Below, one piece after another: positions 23,762 through 36,970 of a DNA stretch of 64,000 nucleotides. The first letter of the stretch is position 1, and each line of letters begins with the position of its first letter. Position numbers and translations under genes: made by a program. The notes below the pieces were generated by a model. That model worked only from the letters and a program-made list of their open reading frames with translations, was not told where the DNA came from and made no database searches. Source of the stretch: Agelaius tricolor (Eukaryota > Chordata > Aves > Passeriformes > Icteridae); the NCBI GenBank assembly GCA_023055355.1, contig JALJCS010000002.1, forward strand, positions 77,395,001 through 77,459,000, given 5' to 3'.

Positions 23762-25740
23762 AGATGCCAAAAGTAAGCTCAGAGATGTTGCAAAAGCTGG
23801 GGAAAAAGTCAAGGAGGAAGACACAACTTGGGAAAATATGGGGTCACATGGTATGAACACTTGAAAGTATCTAATATATAAAAAAAAAAAATCTTCCCCA
23901 TATGCCAGTAAGTGCAGGCACATGAGCAAAGCTTGCCCAAATTGATCCCTGCTGAAGGCTAAAAGAGAAAAGAAGGACTTAGAAACAGGCTGGAACGGAG
24001 ATATCATCAAAGGAATTGCAATTGGAGGAGAAAAAAAAGAAAAGTGGGAAATTTGGGCAATTTAGTGACTAGAAGAAAATGGACCGGGATTATATCAGAG
24101 CAGTGCAAAAAACCAAAAGATGCCAAATTTAAGCCCACAGATGTTGCAAAAGCCAGGGAAAATGTCAAGGAAAAAGAGAAATCTTGGAGAGGAAGATATG
24201 AGGGACATGGTATGAACACTTGAAAAACTCTAAAATCAAAAAAAAAAAATCTTCCCCATATGCCAGTAAGTGCAGGCACATGTGCAAAGCTTGCCCAAAT
24301 TGATCCCCGCTGAAGGCTAAAAGAGAAAAGAAGGACTTACAAACAGGCTGGAACGGAGATATCATCAAAGGAATTGCAATTGGAGGAGAAAAAAAAGAAA
24401 AGTGGGAAATTTGGGCAATTTAGTGACTAGAAGAAAATGGACCGGGATTATATCAGAGCAGTGCAAAAAACCAAAAGATGCCAAAACTAAGCTCACAGAC
24501 CTTGCAAAAGCTGGGGAAAAAGTCAAGAAGGAAGAGACAACTTGGAGGGGAAGATTTAAAAGACATGGCATGGATGCTTCAAAAGAAGAAAAAAAAAAAG
24601 AAAAAAATCTTTCCCAAAGTCCAAGCCATCAAAAGGCATGGCATGTCATCAAGTGCAGGGACATGCACCAAAGATTCCTCTCTTGGTCGCCATTGAAATC
24701 GCAAGATTCCGTTTCCCTTCCCGAAAGGAAATTTCATTTCCTTTCGGGAAGGAAACGGAATCTTGCGACCCTGGAAAGAAAGGCTTCCAAAGCCTCGGGA
24801 AAGGAGATAGGATCCAATGAAATGCGAGTGAAAAAAGCGGCAAAAAAGCCAGAAAATGGGGACTTGTCGTGTCTTCCAGAAAAGGTCTGTGAGGAAAAGA
24901 GCTGCATTGCAAAGCACCAAAAGATGCCAAAAGTAAGCTCAGAGATGTTGCAAAAGCTGGGGAAAAAGTCAAGGAGGAAGACACAACTTGGGAAAATATG
25001 GGGTCACATGGTATGAACACTTGAAAGTATCTAATATAAAAAAAAAAAAAATCTTCCCCATATGCCAGTAAGTGCAGGCACATGAGCAAAGCTTGCCCAA
25101 ATTGATCCCTGCTGAAGGCTAAAAGAGAAAAGAAGGACTTAGAAACAGGCTGGAATGGAGATATCATCAAAGGAATTGCAATTGGAGGAGAAAAAAAAGA
25201 AAAGTGGGAAATTTGGGCAATTTAGTGACTAGAAGAAAATGGACCGGGATTATATCAGAGCAGTGCAAAAAACCAAAAGATGCCAAATTTAAGCCCACAG
25301 ATGTTGCAAAAGCCAGGGAAAATGTCAAGGAAAAAGAGAAATCTTGGAGAGGAAGATATGAGGGACATGGGATGAACACTTGAAAAAATCTAAAATCAAA
25401 AAAAAAAAATCTTCCCCATATGCCAGTAAGTGCAGGCACATGTGCAAAGCTTGCCCAAATTGATCCCCGCTGAAGGCTAAAAGAGAAAAGAAGGACTTAC
25501 AAACAGGCTGGAACGGAGATATCATCAAAGGAATTGCAATTGGAGGAGAAAAAAAAGAAAAGTGGGAAATTTGGGCAATTTAGTGACTAGAAGAAAATGG
25601 ACCGGGATTATATCAGAGCAGTGCAAAAAACCAAAAGATGCCAAAACTAAGCTCACAGACCTTGCAAAAGCTGGGGAAAAAGTCAAGAAGGAAGAGACAA
25701 CTTGGAGGGGAAGATTTAAAAGACATGGCATGGATGCTTC

Positions 25741-25773
25741 AAAAGAAGAAAAAAAGAAAAAAATCTTTCCCAA
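25741..25773 (+). repeat. Contracted poly(A) tract in an A subunit
   Basis: The first A run, 11 bases in most A subunits, is 7 here, which shifts the open frame that reads through it. Together with the 8-bp duplication at 26647 this explains the 1164-bp unit length. Confidence 0.85.
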
Positions 25774-26646
25774 AGTCCAAGCCATCAAAAGGCATGGCAT
25801 GTCATCAAGTGCAGGGACATGCACCAAAGATTCCTCTCTTGGTCGCCATTGAAATCGCAAGATTCCGTTTCCCTTCCCGAAAGGAAATTTCATTTCCTTT
25901 CGGGAAGGAAACGGAATCTTGCGACCCTGGAAAGAAAGGCTTCCAAAGCCTCGGGAAAGGAGATAGGATCCAATGAAATGCGAGTGAAAAAAGCGGCAAA
26001 AAAGCCAGAAAATGGGGACTTGTCGTGTCTTCCAGAAAAGGTCTGTGAGGAAAAGAGCTGCATTGCAAAGCACCAAAAGATGCCAAAAGTAAGCTCAGAG
26101 ATGTTGCAAAAGCTGGGGAAAAAGTCAAGGAGGAAGACACAACTTGGGAAAATATGGGGTCACATGGTATGAACACTTGAAAGTATCTAATATAAAAAAA
26201 AAAAAAATCTTCCCCATATGCCAGTAAGTGCAGGCACATGAGCAAAGCTTGCCCAAATTGATCCCTGCTGAAGGCTAAAAGAGAAAAGAAGGACTTAGAA
26301 ACAGGCTGGAACGGAGATATCATCAAAGGAATTGCAATTGGAGGAGAAAAAAAAGAAAAGTGGGAAATTTGGGCAATTTAGTGACTAGAAGAAAATGGAC
26401 CGGGATTATATCAGAGCAGTGCAAAAAACCAAAAGATGCCAAATTTAAGCCCAGAGATGTTGCAAAAGCCAGGGAAAATGTCAAGGAAAAAGAGAAATCT
26501 TGGAGAGGAAGATATGAGGGACATGGTATGAACACTTGAAAAAATCTAAAATCAAAAAAAAAAAATCTTCCCCATATGCCAGTAAGTGCAGGCACATGTG
26601 CAAAGCTTGCCCAAATTGATCCCCGCTGAAGGCTAAAAGAGAAAAG

Positions 26647-26662
26647 AAGGACTTAAGGACTT
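26647..26662 (+). repeat. Private 8-bp tandem duplication (aaggactt x2)
   Basis: Other copies read gaaggacttacaaacagg; here aaggactt is present twice. It is not present in the matching position of the next block copy (about 34420), so it arose after that duplication or was lost from it. It is a useful unique tag inside the array. Confidence 0.9.
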
Positions 26663-29600
26663 ACAAACAGGCTGGAACGGAGATATCATCAAAGGAATTG
26701 CAATTGGAGGAGAAAAAAAAGAAAAGTGGGAAATTTGGGCAATTTAGTGACTAGAAGAAAATGGACCGGGATTATATCAGAGCAGTGCAAAAAACCAAAA
26801 GATGCCAAAACTAAGCTCACAGACCTTGCAAAAGCTGGGGAAAAAGTCAAGAAGGAAGAGACAACTTGGAGGGGAAGATTTAAAAGACATGGCATGGATG
26901 CTTCAAAAGAAGAAAAAAAAAAAGAAAAAAATCTTTCCCAAAGTCCAAGCCATCAAAAGGCATGGCATGTCATCAAGTGCAGGGACATGCACCAAAGATT
27001 CCTCTCTTGGTCGCCATTGAAATCGCAAGATTCCGTTTCCCTTCCCGAAAGGAAATTTCATTTCCTTTCGGGAAGGAAACGGAATCTTGCGACCCTGGAA
27101 AGAAAGGCTTCCAAAGCCTCGGGAAAGGAGATAGGATCCAATGAAATGCGAGTGAAAAAAGAGGCAAAAAAGCCAGAAAATGGGGACTTGTCGTGTCTTC
27201 CAGAAAAGGTCTGTGAGGAAAAGAGCTGCATTGCAAAGCACCAAAAGATGCCAAAAGTAAGCTCAGAGATGTTGCAAAAGCTGGGGAAAAAGTCAAGGAG
27301 GAAGACACAACTTGGGAAAATATGGGGTCACATGGTATGAACACTTGAAAGTATCTAATATAAAAAAAAAAAAAATCTTCCCCATATGCCAGTAAGTGCA
27401 GGCACATGAGCAAAGCTTGCCCAAATTGATCCCTGCTGAAGGCTAAAAGAGAAAAGAAGGACTTAGAAACAGGCTGGAACGGAGATATCATCAAAGGAAT
27501 TGCAATTGGAGGAGAAAAAAAAGAAAAGTGGGAAATTTGGGCAATTTAGTGACTAGAAGAAAATGGACCGGGATTATATCAGAGCAGTGCAAAAAACCAA
27601 AAGATGCCAAATTTAAGCCCACAGATGTTGCAAAAGCCAGGGAAAATGTCAAGGAAAAAGAGAAATCTTGGAGAGGAAGATATGAGGGACATGGTATGAA
27701 CACTTGAAAAAATCTAAAATCAAAAAAAAAAAATCTTCCCCATATGCCAGTAAGTGCAGGCACATGTGCAAAGCTTGCCCAAATTGATCCCCGCTGAAGG
27801 CTAAAAGAGAAAAGAAGGACTTACAAACAGGCTGGAACGGAGATATCATCAAAGGAATTGCAATTGGAGGAGAAAAAAAAGAAAAGTGGGAAATTTGGGC
27901 AATTTAGTGACTAGAAGAAAATGGACCGGGATTATATCAGAGCAGTGCAAAAAACCAAAAGATGCCAAAACTAAGCTCACAGACCTTGCAAAAGCTGGGG
28001 AAAAAGTCAAGAAGGAAGAGACAACTTGGAGGGGAAGATTTAAAAGACATGGCATGGATGCTTCAAAAGAAGAAAAAAAAAAAGAAAAAAATCTTTCCCA
28101 AAGTCCAAGCCATCAAAAGGCATGGCATGTCATCAAGTGCAGGGACATGCACCAAAGATTCCTCTCTTGGTCGCCATTGAAATCGCAAGATTCCGTTTCC
28201 CTTCCCGAAAGGAAATTTCATTTCCTTTCGGGAAGGAAACGGAATCTTGCGACCCTGGAAAGAAAGGCTTCCAAAGCCTCGGGAAAGGAGATAGGATCCA
28301 ATGAAATGCGAGTGAAAAAAGAGGCAAAAAAGCCAGAAAATGGGGACTTGTCGTGTCTTCCAGAAAAGGTCTGTGAGGAAAAGAGCTGCATTGCAAAGCA
28401 CCAAAAGATGCCAAAAGTAAGCTCAGAGATGTTGCAAAAGCTGGGGAAAAAGTCAAGGAGGAAGACACAACTTGGGAAAATATGGGGTCACATGGTATGA
28501 ACACTTGAAAGTATCTAATATATAAAAAAAAAAAATCTTCCCCATATGCCAGTAAGTGCAGGCACATGAGCAAAGCTTGCCCAAATTGATCCCTGCTGAA
28601 GGCTAAAAGAGAAAAGAAGGACTTAGAAACAGGCTGGAACGGAGATATCATCAAAGGAATTGCAATTGGAGGAGAAAAAAAAGAAAAGTGGGAAATTTGG
28701 GCAATTTAGTGACTAGAAGAAAATGGACCGGGATTATATCAGAGCAGTGCAAAAAACCAAAAGATGCCAAATTTAAGCCCACAGATGTTGCAAAAGCCAG
28801 GGAAAATGTCAAGGAAGAAGAGAAATCTTGGAGAGGAAGATCTGAGGGACATGGGATGAACACTTGAAAAACTCTAAAATCAAAAAAAAAAAATCTTCCC
28901 CATATGCCAGTAAGTGCAGGCACATGTGCAAAGCTTGCCCAAATTGATCCCCGCTGAAGGCTAAAAGAGAAAAGAAGGACTTACAAACAGGCTGGAACGG
29001 AGATATCATCAAAGGAATTGCAATTGGAGGAGAAAAAAAAGAAAAGTGGGAAATTTGGGCAATTTAGTGACTAGAAGAAAATGGACCGGGATTATATCAG
29101 AGCAGTGCAAAAAACCAAAAGATGCCAAAACTAAGCTCACAGACCTTGCAAAAGCTGGGGAAAAAGTCAAGAAGGAAGAGACAACTTGGAGGGGAAGATT
29201 TAAAAGACATGGCATGGATGCTTCAAAAGAAGAAAAAAAAAAAGAAAAAAATCTTTCCCAAAGTCCAAGCCATCAAAAGGCATGGCATGTCATCAAGTGC
29301 AGGGACATGCACCAAAGATTCCTCTCTTGGTCGCCATTGAAATCGCAAGATTCCGTTTCCCTTCCCGAAAGGAAATTTCATTTCCTTTCGGGAAGGAAAC
29401 GGAATCTTGCGACCCTGGAAAGAAAGGCTTCCAAAGCCTCGGGAAAGGAGATAGGATCCAATGAAATGCGAGTGAAAAAAGAGGCAAAAAAGCCAGAAAA
29501 TGGGGACTTGTCGTGTCTTCCAGAAAAGGTCTGTGAGGAAAAGAGCTGCATTGCAAAGCACCAAAAGATGCCAAAAGTAAGCTCAGAGATGTTGCAAAAG

Positions 29601-30279
29601 CTGGGGAAAAAGTCAAGGAGGAAGACACAACTTGGGAAAATATGGGGTCACATGGTATGAACACTTGAAAGTATCTAATATATAAAAAAAAAAAATCTTC
29701 CCCATATGCCAGTAAGTGCAGGCACATGAGCAAAGCTTGCCCAAATTGATCCCTGCTGAAGGCTAAAAGAGAAAAGAAGGACTTAGAAACAGGCTGGAAC
29801 GGAGATATCATCAAAGGAATTGCAATTGGAGGAGAAAAAAAAGAAAAGTGGGAAATTTGGGCAATTTAGTGACTAGAAGAAAATGGACCGGGATTATATC
29901 AGAGCAGTGCAAAAAACCAAAAGATGCCAAATTTAAGCCCACAGATGTTGCAAAAGCCAGGGAAAATGTCAAGGAAGAAGAGAAATCTTGGAGAGGAAGA
30001 TCTGAGGGACATGGGATGAACACTTGAAAAACTCTAAAATCAAAAAAAAAAAATCTTCCCCATATGCCAGTAAGTGCAGGCACATGTGCAAAGCTTGCCC
30101 AAATTGATCCCCGCTGAAGGCTAAAAGAGAAAAGAAGGACTTACAAACAGGCTGGAACGGAGATATCATCAAAGGAATTGCAATTGGAGGAGAAAAAAAA
30201 GAAAAGTGGGAAATTTGGGCAATTTAGTGACTAGAAGAAAATGGACCGGGATTATATCAGAGCAGTGCAAAAAACCAAA

Positions 30280-31081
30280 AGATGCCAAAACTAAGCTCAC
30301 AGACCTTGCAAAAGCTGGGGAAAAAGTCAAGAAGGAAGAGACAACTTGGAGGGGAAGATTTAAAAGACATGGCATGGATGCTTCAAAAGAAGAAAAAAAA
30401 AAAGAAAAAAATCTTCCCCAAAGTCCAAGCCATCAAAAGGCATGGCATGTCATCAAGTGCAGGGACATGCACCAAAGATTCCTCTCTTGGTCCCCATTGA
30501 AATCGCAAGATTCCGTTTCCCTTCCCGAAAGGAAATTTCATTTCCTTTCGGGAAGGAAACGGAATCTTGCGACCCTGGAAAGAAAGGCTTCCAAAGCCTC
30601 GGGAAAGGAGATAGGATCCAATGAAATGCGAGTGAAAAAAACGGCAAAAAAGCCAGAAAATGGGGACTTGTCGTGTCTTCCAGAAATGGTCTGTGAGGAA
30701 AAGAGTTGCATTGCAAAGGAGCAAAAGATGCCAAAAGTAAGCTCAGAGATGTTGCAAAAGCTGGGGAAAAAGTCAAGGAGGAAGACACAACTTGGGAAAA
30801 TATGGGGGACATGGTATGAACACTTGAAAATATCTAAAATCAAAAAAAAAAAAAATCTTCCCCATATGCCAGTAAGTGCAGGCACATGAGCAAAGCTTGC
30901 CCAAATTGATCCCTGCTGAAGGCTAAAAGAGAAAAGAAGGACTTAGAAACAGGCTGGAATGGAGATATCATCAAAGGAATTGCAATTGGAGGAGAAAAAA
31001 AAGAAAAGTGGGAAATTTGGGCAATTTAGTGACTAGAAGAAAATGGACCGGGATTATATCAGAGCAGTGCAAAAAACCAAA
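30280..31081 (+). repeat. AB unit lacking C (802 bp)
   Basis: Counterpart of 22514-23315 with a private A-subunit change (aaaaaaacggcaaaa at about 30637, shared with the unit at 40006). Confidence 0.9.
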
Positions 31082-31527
31082 AGATGCCAAAATTAAGCCC
31101 ACAGATGTTGCAAAAGCCGGGGAAAAAGTCAAGAAGGAAGACACAACTTGGAGGGGAAGATTTAAAAGACATGGCATGGATGCTTCAAAAGAAGAAAAAA
31201 AAAAAGGAAAAAATCTTTCCCAAAGTCCAAGCCATCAAAAGGCATGGCATGTCATCAAGTGCAGGGACATGCACCATAGATTCCTCTCTTGGTCCCCATT
31301 GAAATCGCAAGATTCCGTTTCCCTTCCCGAAAGGAAATTTCATTTCCTTTCGGGAAGGAAACGGAATCTTGCGACCCTGGAAAGAAAGGCTTCCAAAGCC
31401 TCGGGAAAGGAGATAGGATCCAATGAAATGCGAGTGAAAAAAGCGGCAAAAAAGCCAGAAAATGGGGACTTGTCGTGTCTTCCAGAAAAGGTCTGTGAGG
31501 AAAAGAGCTGCATTGCAAAGCACCAAA
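31082..31527 (+). repeat. C/A hybrid monomer (block II, copy 2)
   Basis: It has the same breakpoint and the same caccatagattcc variant as 20193 and 23316, so the three descend from one event. Confidence 0.85.
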
Positions 31528-34500
31528 AGATGCCAAAAGTAAGCTCAGAGATGTTGCAAAAGCTGGGGAAAAAGTCAAGGAGGAAGACACAACTTGGGAA
31601 AATATGGGGTCACATGGTATGAACACTTGAAAGTATCTAATATAAAAAAAAAAAAAATCTTCCCCATATGCCAGTAAGTGCAGGCACATGAGCAAAGCTT
31701 GCCCAAATTGATCCCTGCTGAAGGCTAAAAGAGAAAAGAAGGACTTAGAAACAGGCTGGAACGGAGATATCATCAAAGGAATTGCAATTGGAGGAGAAAA
31801 AAAAGAAAAGTGGGAAATTTGGGCAATTTAGTGACTAGAAGAAAATGGACCGGGATTATATCAGAGCAGTGCAAAAAACCAAAAGATGCCAAAATTAAGC
31901 CCACAGATGTTGCAAAAGCCAGGGAAAATGTCAAGGAAAAAGAGAAATCTTGGAGAGGAAGATATGAGGGACATGGGATGAACACTTGAAAAAATCTAAA
32001 ATCAAAAAAAAAAAATCTTCCCCATATGCCAGTAAGTGCAGGCACATGTGCAAAGCTTGCCCAAATTGATCCCCGCTGAAGGCTAAAAGAGAAAAGAAGG
32101 ACTTACAAACAGGCTGGAACGGAGATATCATCAAAGGAATTGCAATTGGAGGAGAAAAAAAAGAAAAGTGGGAAATTTGGGCAATTTAGTGACTAGAAGA
32201 AAATGGACCGGGATTATATCAGAGCAGTGCAAAAAACCAAAAGATGCCAAAACTAAGCTCACAGACCTTGCAAAAGCTGGGGAAAAAGTCAAGAAGGAAG
32301 AGACAACTTGGAGGGGAAGATTTAAAAGACATGGCATGGATGCTTCAAAAGAAGAAAAAAAAAAAGAAAAAAATCTTTCCCAAAGTCCAAGCCATCAAAA
32401 GGCATGGCATGTCATCAAGTGCAGGGACATGCACCAAAGATTCCTCTCTTGGTCGCCATTGAAATCGCAAGATTCCGTTTCCCTTCCCGAAAGGAAATTT
32501 CATTTCCTTTCGGGAAGGAAACGGAATCTTGCGACCCTGGAAAGAAAGGCTTCCAAAGCCTCGGGAAAGGAGATAGGATCCAATGAAATGCGAGTGAAAA
32601 AAGCGGCAAAAAAGCCAGAAAATGGGGACTTGTCGTGTCTTCCAGAAAAGGTCTGTGAGGAAAAGAGCTGCATTGCAAAGCACCAAAAGATGCCAAAAGT
32701 AAGCTCAGAGATGTTGCAAAAGCTGGGGAAAAAGTCAAGGAGGAAGACACAACTTGGGAAAATATGGGGTCACATGGTATGAACACTTGAAAGTATCTAA
32801 TATATAAAAAAAAAAAATCTTCCCCATATGCCAGTAAGTGCAGGCACATGAGCAAAGCTTGCCCAAATTGATCCCTGCTGAAGGCTAAAAGAGAAAAGAA
32901 GGACTTAGAAACAGGCTGGAACGGAGATATCATCAAAGGAATTGCAATTGGAGGAGAAAAAAAAGAAAAGTGGGAAATTTGGGCAATTTAGTGACTAGAA
33001 GAAAATGGACCGGGATTATATCAGAGCAGTGCAAAAAACCAAAAGATGCCAAATTTAAGCCCACAGATGTTGCAAAAGCCAGGGAAAATGTCAAGGAAAA
33101 AGAGAAATCTTGGAGAGGAAGATCTGAGGGACATGGGATGAACACTTGAAAAACTCTAAAATCAAAAAAAAAAAATCTTCCCCATATGCCAGTAAGTGCA
33201 GGCACATGTGCAAAGCTTGCAGAAATTCATCCCCGCTGAAGGCTAAAAGAGAAAAGAAGGACTTACAAACAGGCTGGAACGGAGATATCATCAAAGGAAT
33301 TGCAATTGGAGGAGAAAAAAAAGAAAAGTGGGAAATTTGGGCAATTTAGTGACTAGAAGAAAATGGACCGGGATTATATCAGAGCAGTGCAAAAAACCAA
33401 AAGATGCCAAAACTAAGCTCACAGACCTTGCAAAAGCTGGGGAAAAAGTCAAGAAGGAAGAGACAACTTGGAGGGGAAGATTTAAAAGACATGGCATGGA
33501 TGCTTCAAAAGAAGAAAAAAAAAAAGAAAAAAATCTTTCCCAAAGTCCAAGCCATCAAAAGGCATGGCATGTCATCAAGTGCAGGGACATGCACCAAAGA
33601 TTCCTCTCTTGGTCGCCATTGAAATCGCAAGATTCCGTTTCCCTTCCCGAAAGGAAATTTCATTTCCTTTCGGGAAGGAAACGGAATCTTGCGACCCTGG
33701 AAAGAAAGGCTTCCAAAGCCTCGGGAAAGGAGATAGGATCCAATGAAATGCGAGTGAAAAAAGCGGCAAAAAAGCCAGAAAATGGGGACTTGTCGTGTCT
33801 TCCAGAAAAGGTCTGTGAGGAAAAGAGCTGCATTGCAAAGCACCAAAAGATGCCAAAAGTAAGCTCAGAGATGTTGCAAAAGCTGGGGAAAAAGTCAAGG
33901 AGGAAGACACAACTTGGGAAAATATGGGGTCACATGGTATGAACACTTGAAAGTATCTAATATAAAAAAAAAAAAAATCTTCCCCATATGCCAGTAAGTG
34001 CAGGCACATGAGCAAAGCTTGCCCAAATTGATCCCTGCTGAAGGCTAAAAGAGAAAAGAAGGACTTAGAAACAGGCTGGAACGGAGATATCATCAAAGGA
34101 ATTGCAATTGGAGGAGAAAAAAAAGAAAAGTGGGAAATTTGGGCAATTTAGTGACTAGAAGAAAATGGACCGGGATTATATCAGAGCAGTGCAAAAAACC
34201 AAAAGATGCCAAATTTAAGCCCACAGATGTTGCAAAAGCCAGGGAAAATGTCAAGGAAAAAGAGAAATCTTGGAGAGGAAGATATGAGGGACATGGTATG
34301 AACACTTGAAAAAATCTAAAATCAAAAAAAAAAAATCTTCCCCATATGCCAGTAAGTGCAGGCACATGTGCAAAGCTTGCCCAAATTGATCCCCGCTGAA
34401 GGCTAAAAGAGAAAAGAAGGACTTACAAACAGGCTGGAACGGAGATATCATCAAAGGAATTGCAATTGGAGGAGAAAAAAAAGAAAAGTGGGAAATTTGG

Positions 34501-34561
34501 GCAATTTAGTGACTAGAAGAAAATGGACCGGGATTATATCAGAGCAGTGCAAAAAACCAAA

Positions 34562-35363
34562 AGATGCCAAAACTAAGCTCACAGACCTTGCAAAAGCTGG
34601 GGAAAAAGTCAAGAAGGAAGAGACAACTTGGAGGGGAAGATTTAAAAGACATGGCATGGATGCTTCAAAAGAAGAAAAAAAAAAAGAAAAAAATCTTTCC
34701 CAAAGTCCAAGCCATCAAAAGGCATGGCATGTCATCAAGTGCAGGGACATGCACCAAAGATTCCTCTCTTGGTCGCCATTGAAATCGCAAGATTCCGTTT
34801 CCCTTCCCGAAAGGAAATTTCATTTCCTTTCGGGAAGGAAACGGAATCTTGCGACCCTGGAAAGAAAGGCTTCCAAAGCCTCGGGAAAGGAGATAGGATC
34901 CAATGAAATGCGAGTGAAAAAAGAGGCAAAAAAGCCAGAAAATGGGGACTTGTCGTGTCTTCCAGAAAAGGTCTGTGAGGAAAAGAGCTGCATTGCAAAG
35001 CACCAAAAGATGCCAAAAGTAAGCTCAGAGATGTTGCAAAAGCTGGGGAAAAAGTCAAGGAGGAAGACACAACTTGGGAAAATATGGGGTCACATGGTAT
35101 GAACACTTGAAAGTATCTAATATATAAAAAAAAAAAATCTTCCCCATATGCCAGTAAGTGCAGGCACATGAGCAAAGCTTGCCCAAATTGATCCCTGCTG
35201 AAGGCTAAAAGAGAAAAGAAGGACTTAGAAACAGGCTGGAACGGAGATATCATCAAAGGAATTGCAATTGGAGGAGAAAAAAAAGAAAAGTGGGAAATTT
35301 GGGCAATTTAGTGACTAGAAGAAAATGGACCGGGATTATATCAGAGCAGTGCAAAAAACCAAA
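34562..35363 (+). repeat. AB unit lacking C (802 bp)
   Basis: The following monomer at 35364 is a C/A hybrid, but with gaagagacaac where the 23316 type has gaagacacaac. Either the breakpoint differs slightly or the hybrid was later converted. Confidence 0.9.
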
Positions 35364-36970
35364 AGATGCCAAAATTAAGCCCACAGATGTTGCAAAAGCC
35401 GGGGAAAAAGTCAAGAAGGAAGAGACAACTTGGAGGGGAAGATTTAAAAGACATGGCATGGATGCTTCAAAAGAAGAAAAAAAAAAAGGAAAAAATCTTT
35501 CCCAAAGTCCAAGCCATCAAAAGGCATGGCATGTCATCAAGTGCAGGGACATGCACCAAAGATTCCTCTCTTGGTCGCCATTGAAATCGCAAGATTCCGT
35601 TTCCCTTCCCGAAAGGAAATTTCATTTCCTTTCGGGAAGGAAACGGAATCTTGCGACCCTGGAAAGAAAGGCTTCCAAAGCCTCGGGAAAGGAGATAGGA
35701 TCCAATGAAATGCGAGTGAAAAAAGCGGCAAAAAAGCCAGAAAATGGGGACTTGTCGTGTCTTCCAGAAATGGTCTGTGAGGAAAAGAGTTGCATTGCAA
35801 AGGAGCAAAAGATGCCAAAAGTAAGCTCAGAGATGTTGCAAAAGCTGGGGAAAAAGTCAAGGAGGAAGACAGAACTTGGGAAAATATGGGGGACATGGTA
35901 TGAACACTTGAAAATATCTAAAATCAAAAAAAAAAAAAATCTTCCCCATATGCCAGTAAGTGCAGGCACATGAGCAAAGCTTGCCCAAATTGATCCCTGC
36001 TGAAGGCTAAAAGAGAAAAGAAGGACTTACAAACAGGCTGGAACGGAGATATCATCAAAGGAATTGCAATTGGAGGAGAAAAAAAAGAAAAGTGGGAAAT
36101 TTGGGCAATTTAGTGACTAGAAGAAAATGGACCGGGATTATATCAGAGCAGCGCAAAAAACCAAAAGATGCCAAAATTAAGCCCACAGATGTTGCAAAAG
36201 CCGGGGAAAATGTCAAGGAAGAAGAGAAATCTTGGAGAGGAAGATATGAGGGACATGGTATGAACACTTGAAAAAATCTAAAATCAAAAAAAAAAAAATC
36301 TTCCCCATATGCCAGTAAGTGCAGGCACATGTGCAAAGCTTGCCCAAATTGATCCCCGCTGAAGGCTAAAAGAGAAAAGAAGGACTTACAAACAGGCTGG
36401 AACGGAGATATCATCAAAGGAATTGCAATTGGAGGAGAAAAAAAAGAAAAGTGGGAAATTTGGGCAATTTAGTGACTAGAAGAAAATGGACCGGGATTAT
36501 ATCAGAGCAGTGCAAAAAACCAAAAGATGCCAAAATTAAGCCCACAGATGTTGCAAAAGCCGGGGAAAAAGTCAAGAAGGAAGACACAACTTGGAGGGGA
36601 AGATTTAAAAGACATGGCATGGATGCTTCAAAAGAAGAAAAAAAAAAAGGAAAAAATCTTTCCCAAAGTCCAAGCCATCAAAAGGCATGGCATGTCATCA
36701 AGTGCAGGGACATGCACCAAAGATTCCTCTCTTGGTCGCCATTGAAATCGCAAGATTCCGTTTCCCTTCCCGAAAGGAAATTTCATTTCCTTTCGGGAAG
36801 GAAACGGAATCTTGCGACCCTGGAAAGAAAGGCTTCCAAAGCCTCGGGAAAGGAGATAGGATCCAATGAAATGCGAGTGAAAAAAGCGGCAAAAAAGCCA
36901 GAAAATGGGGACTTGTCGTGTCTTCCAGAAATGGTCTGTGAGGAAAAGAGTTGCATTGCAAAGGAGCAAA
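35364..36970 (+). repeat. Pair of C/A hybrid A-subunits (35364-35809, 36525-36970)
   Basis: Two consecutive trimers begin with hybrid monomers; the first has gaagagacaac and the second gaagacacaac. The pair recurs at 43128/44289 and 49732/50893, giving block III its signature. Confidence 0.83.

Larger units (their letters stand above)
22514..30279 (+). repeat. 7.77-kb higher-order block II, copy 1
   Basis: Order: AB, then six ABC trimers (starts 23316, 24476, 25636, 26800, 27960, 29120). The next copy begins 7766 bp later at 30280 with the same AB unit and the same hybrid monomer (caccatagattcc variant). The 2.32-kb alternation is lost here: five successive A subunits (24476 to 29120) all have ggtcgccattg. 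Confidence 0.88.
30280..35363 (+). repeat. Higher-order block II, partial copy 2
   Basis: AB (30280), hybrid-start ABC (31082), ABC (32242, 33402), then AB (34562). It follows copy 1 up to about 34562, where copy 1 keeps its C and this copy loses it and passes into block III. The break in correspondence marks another unequal exchange. Confidence 0.82.
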
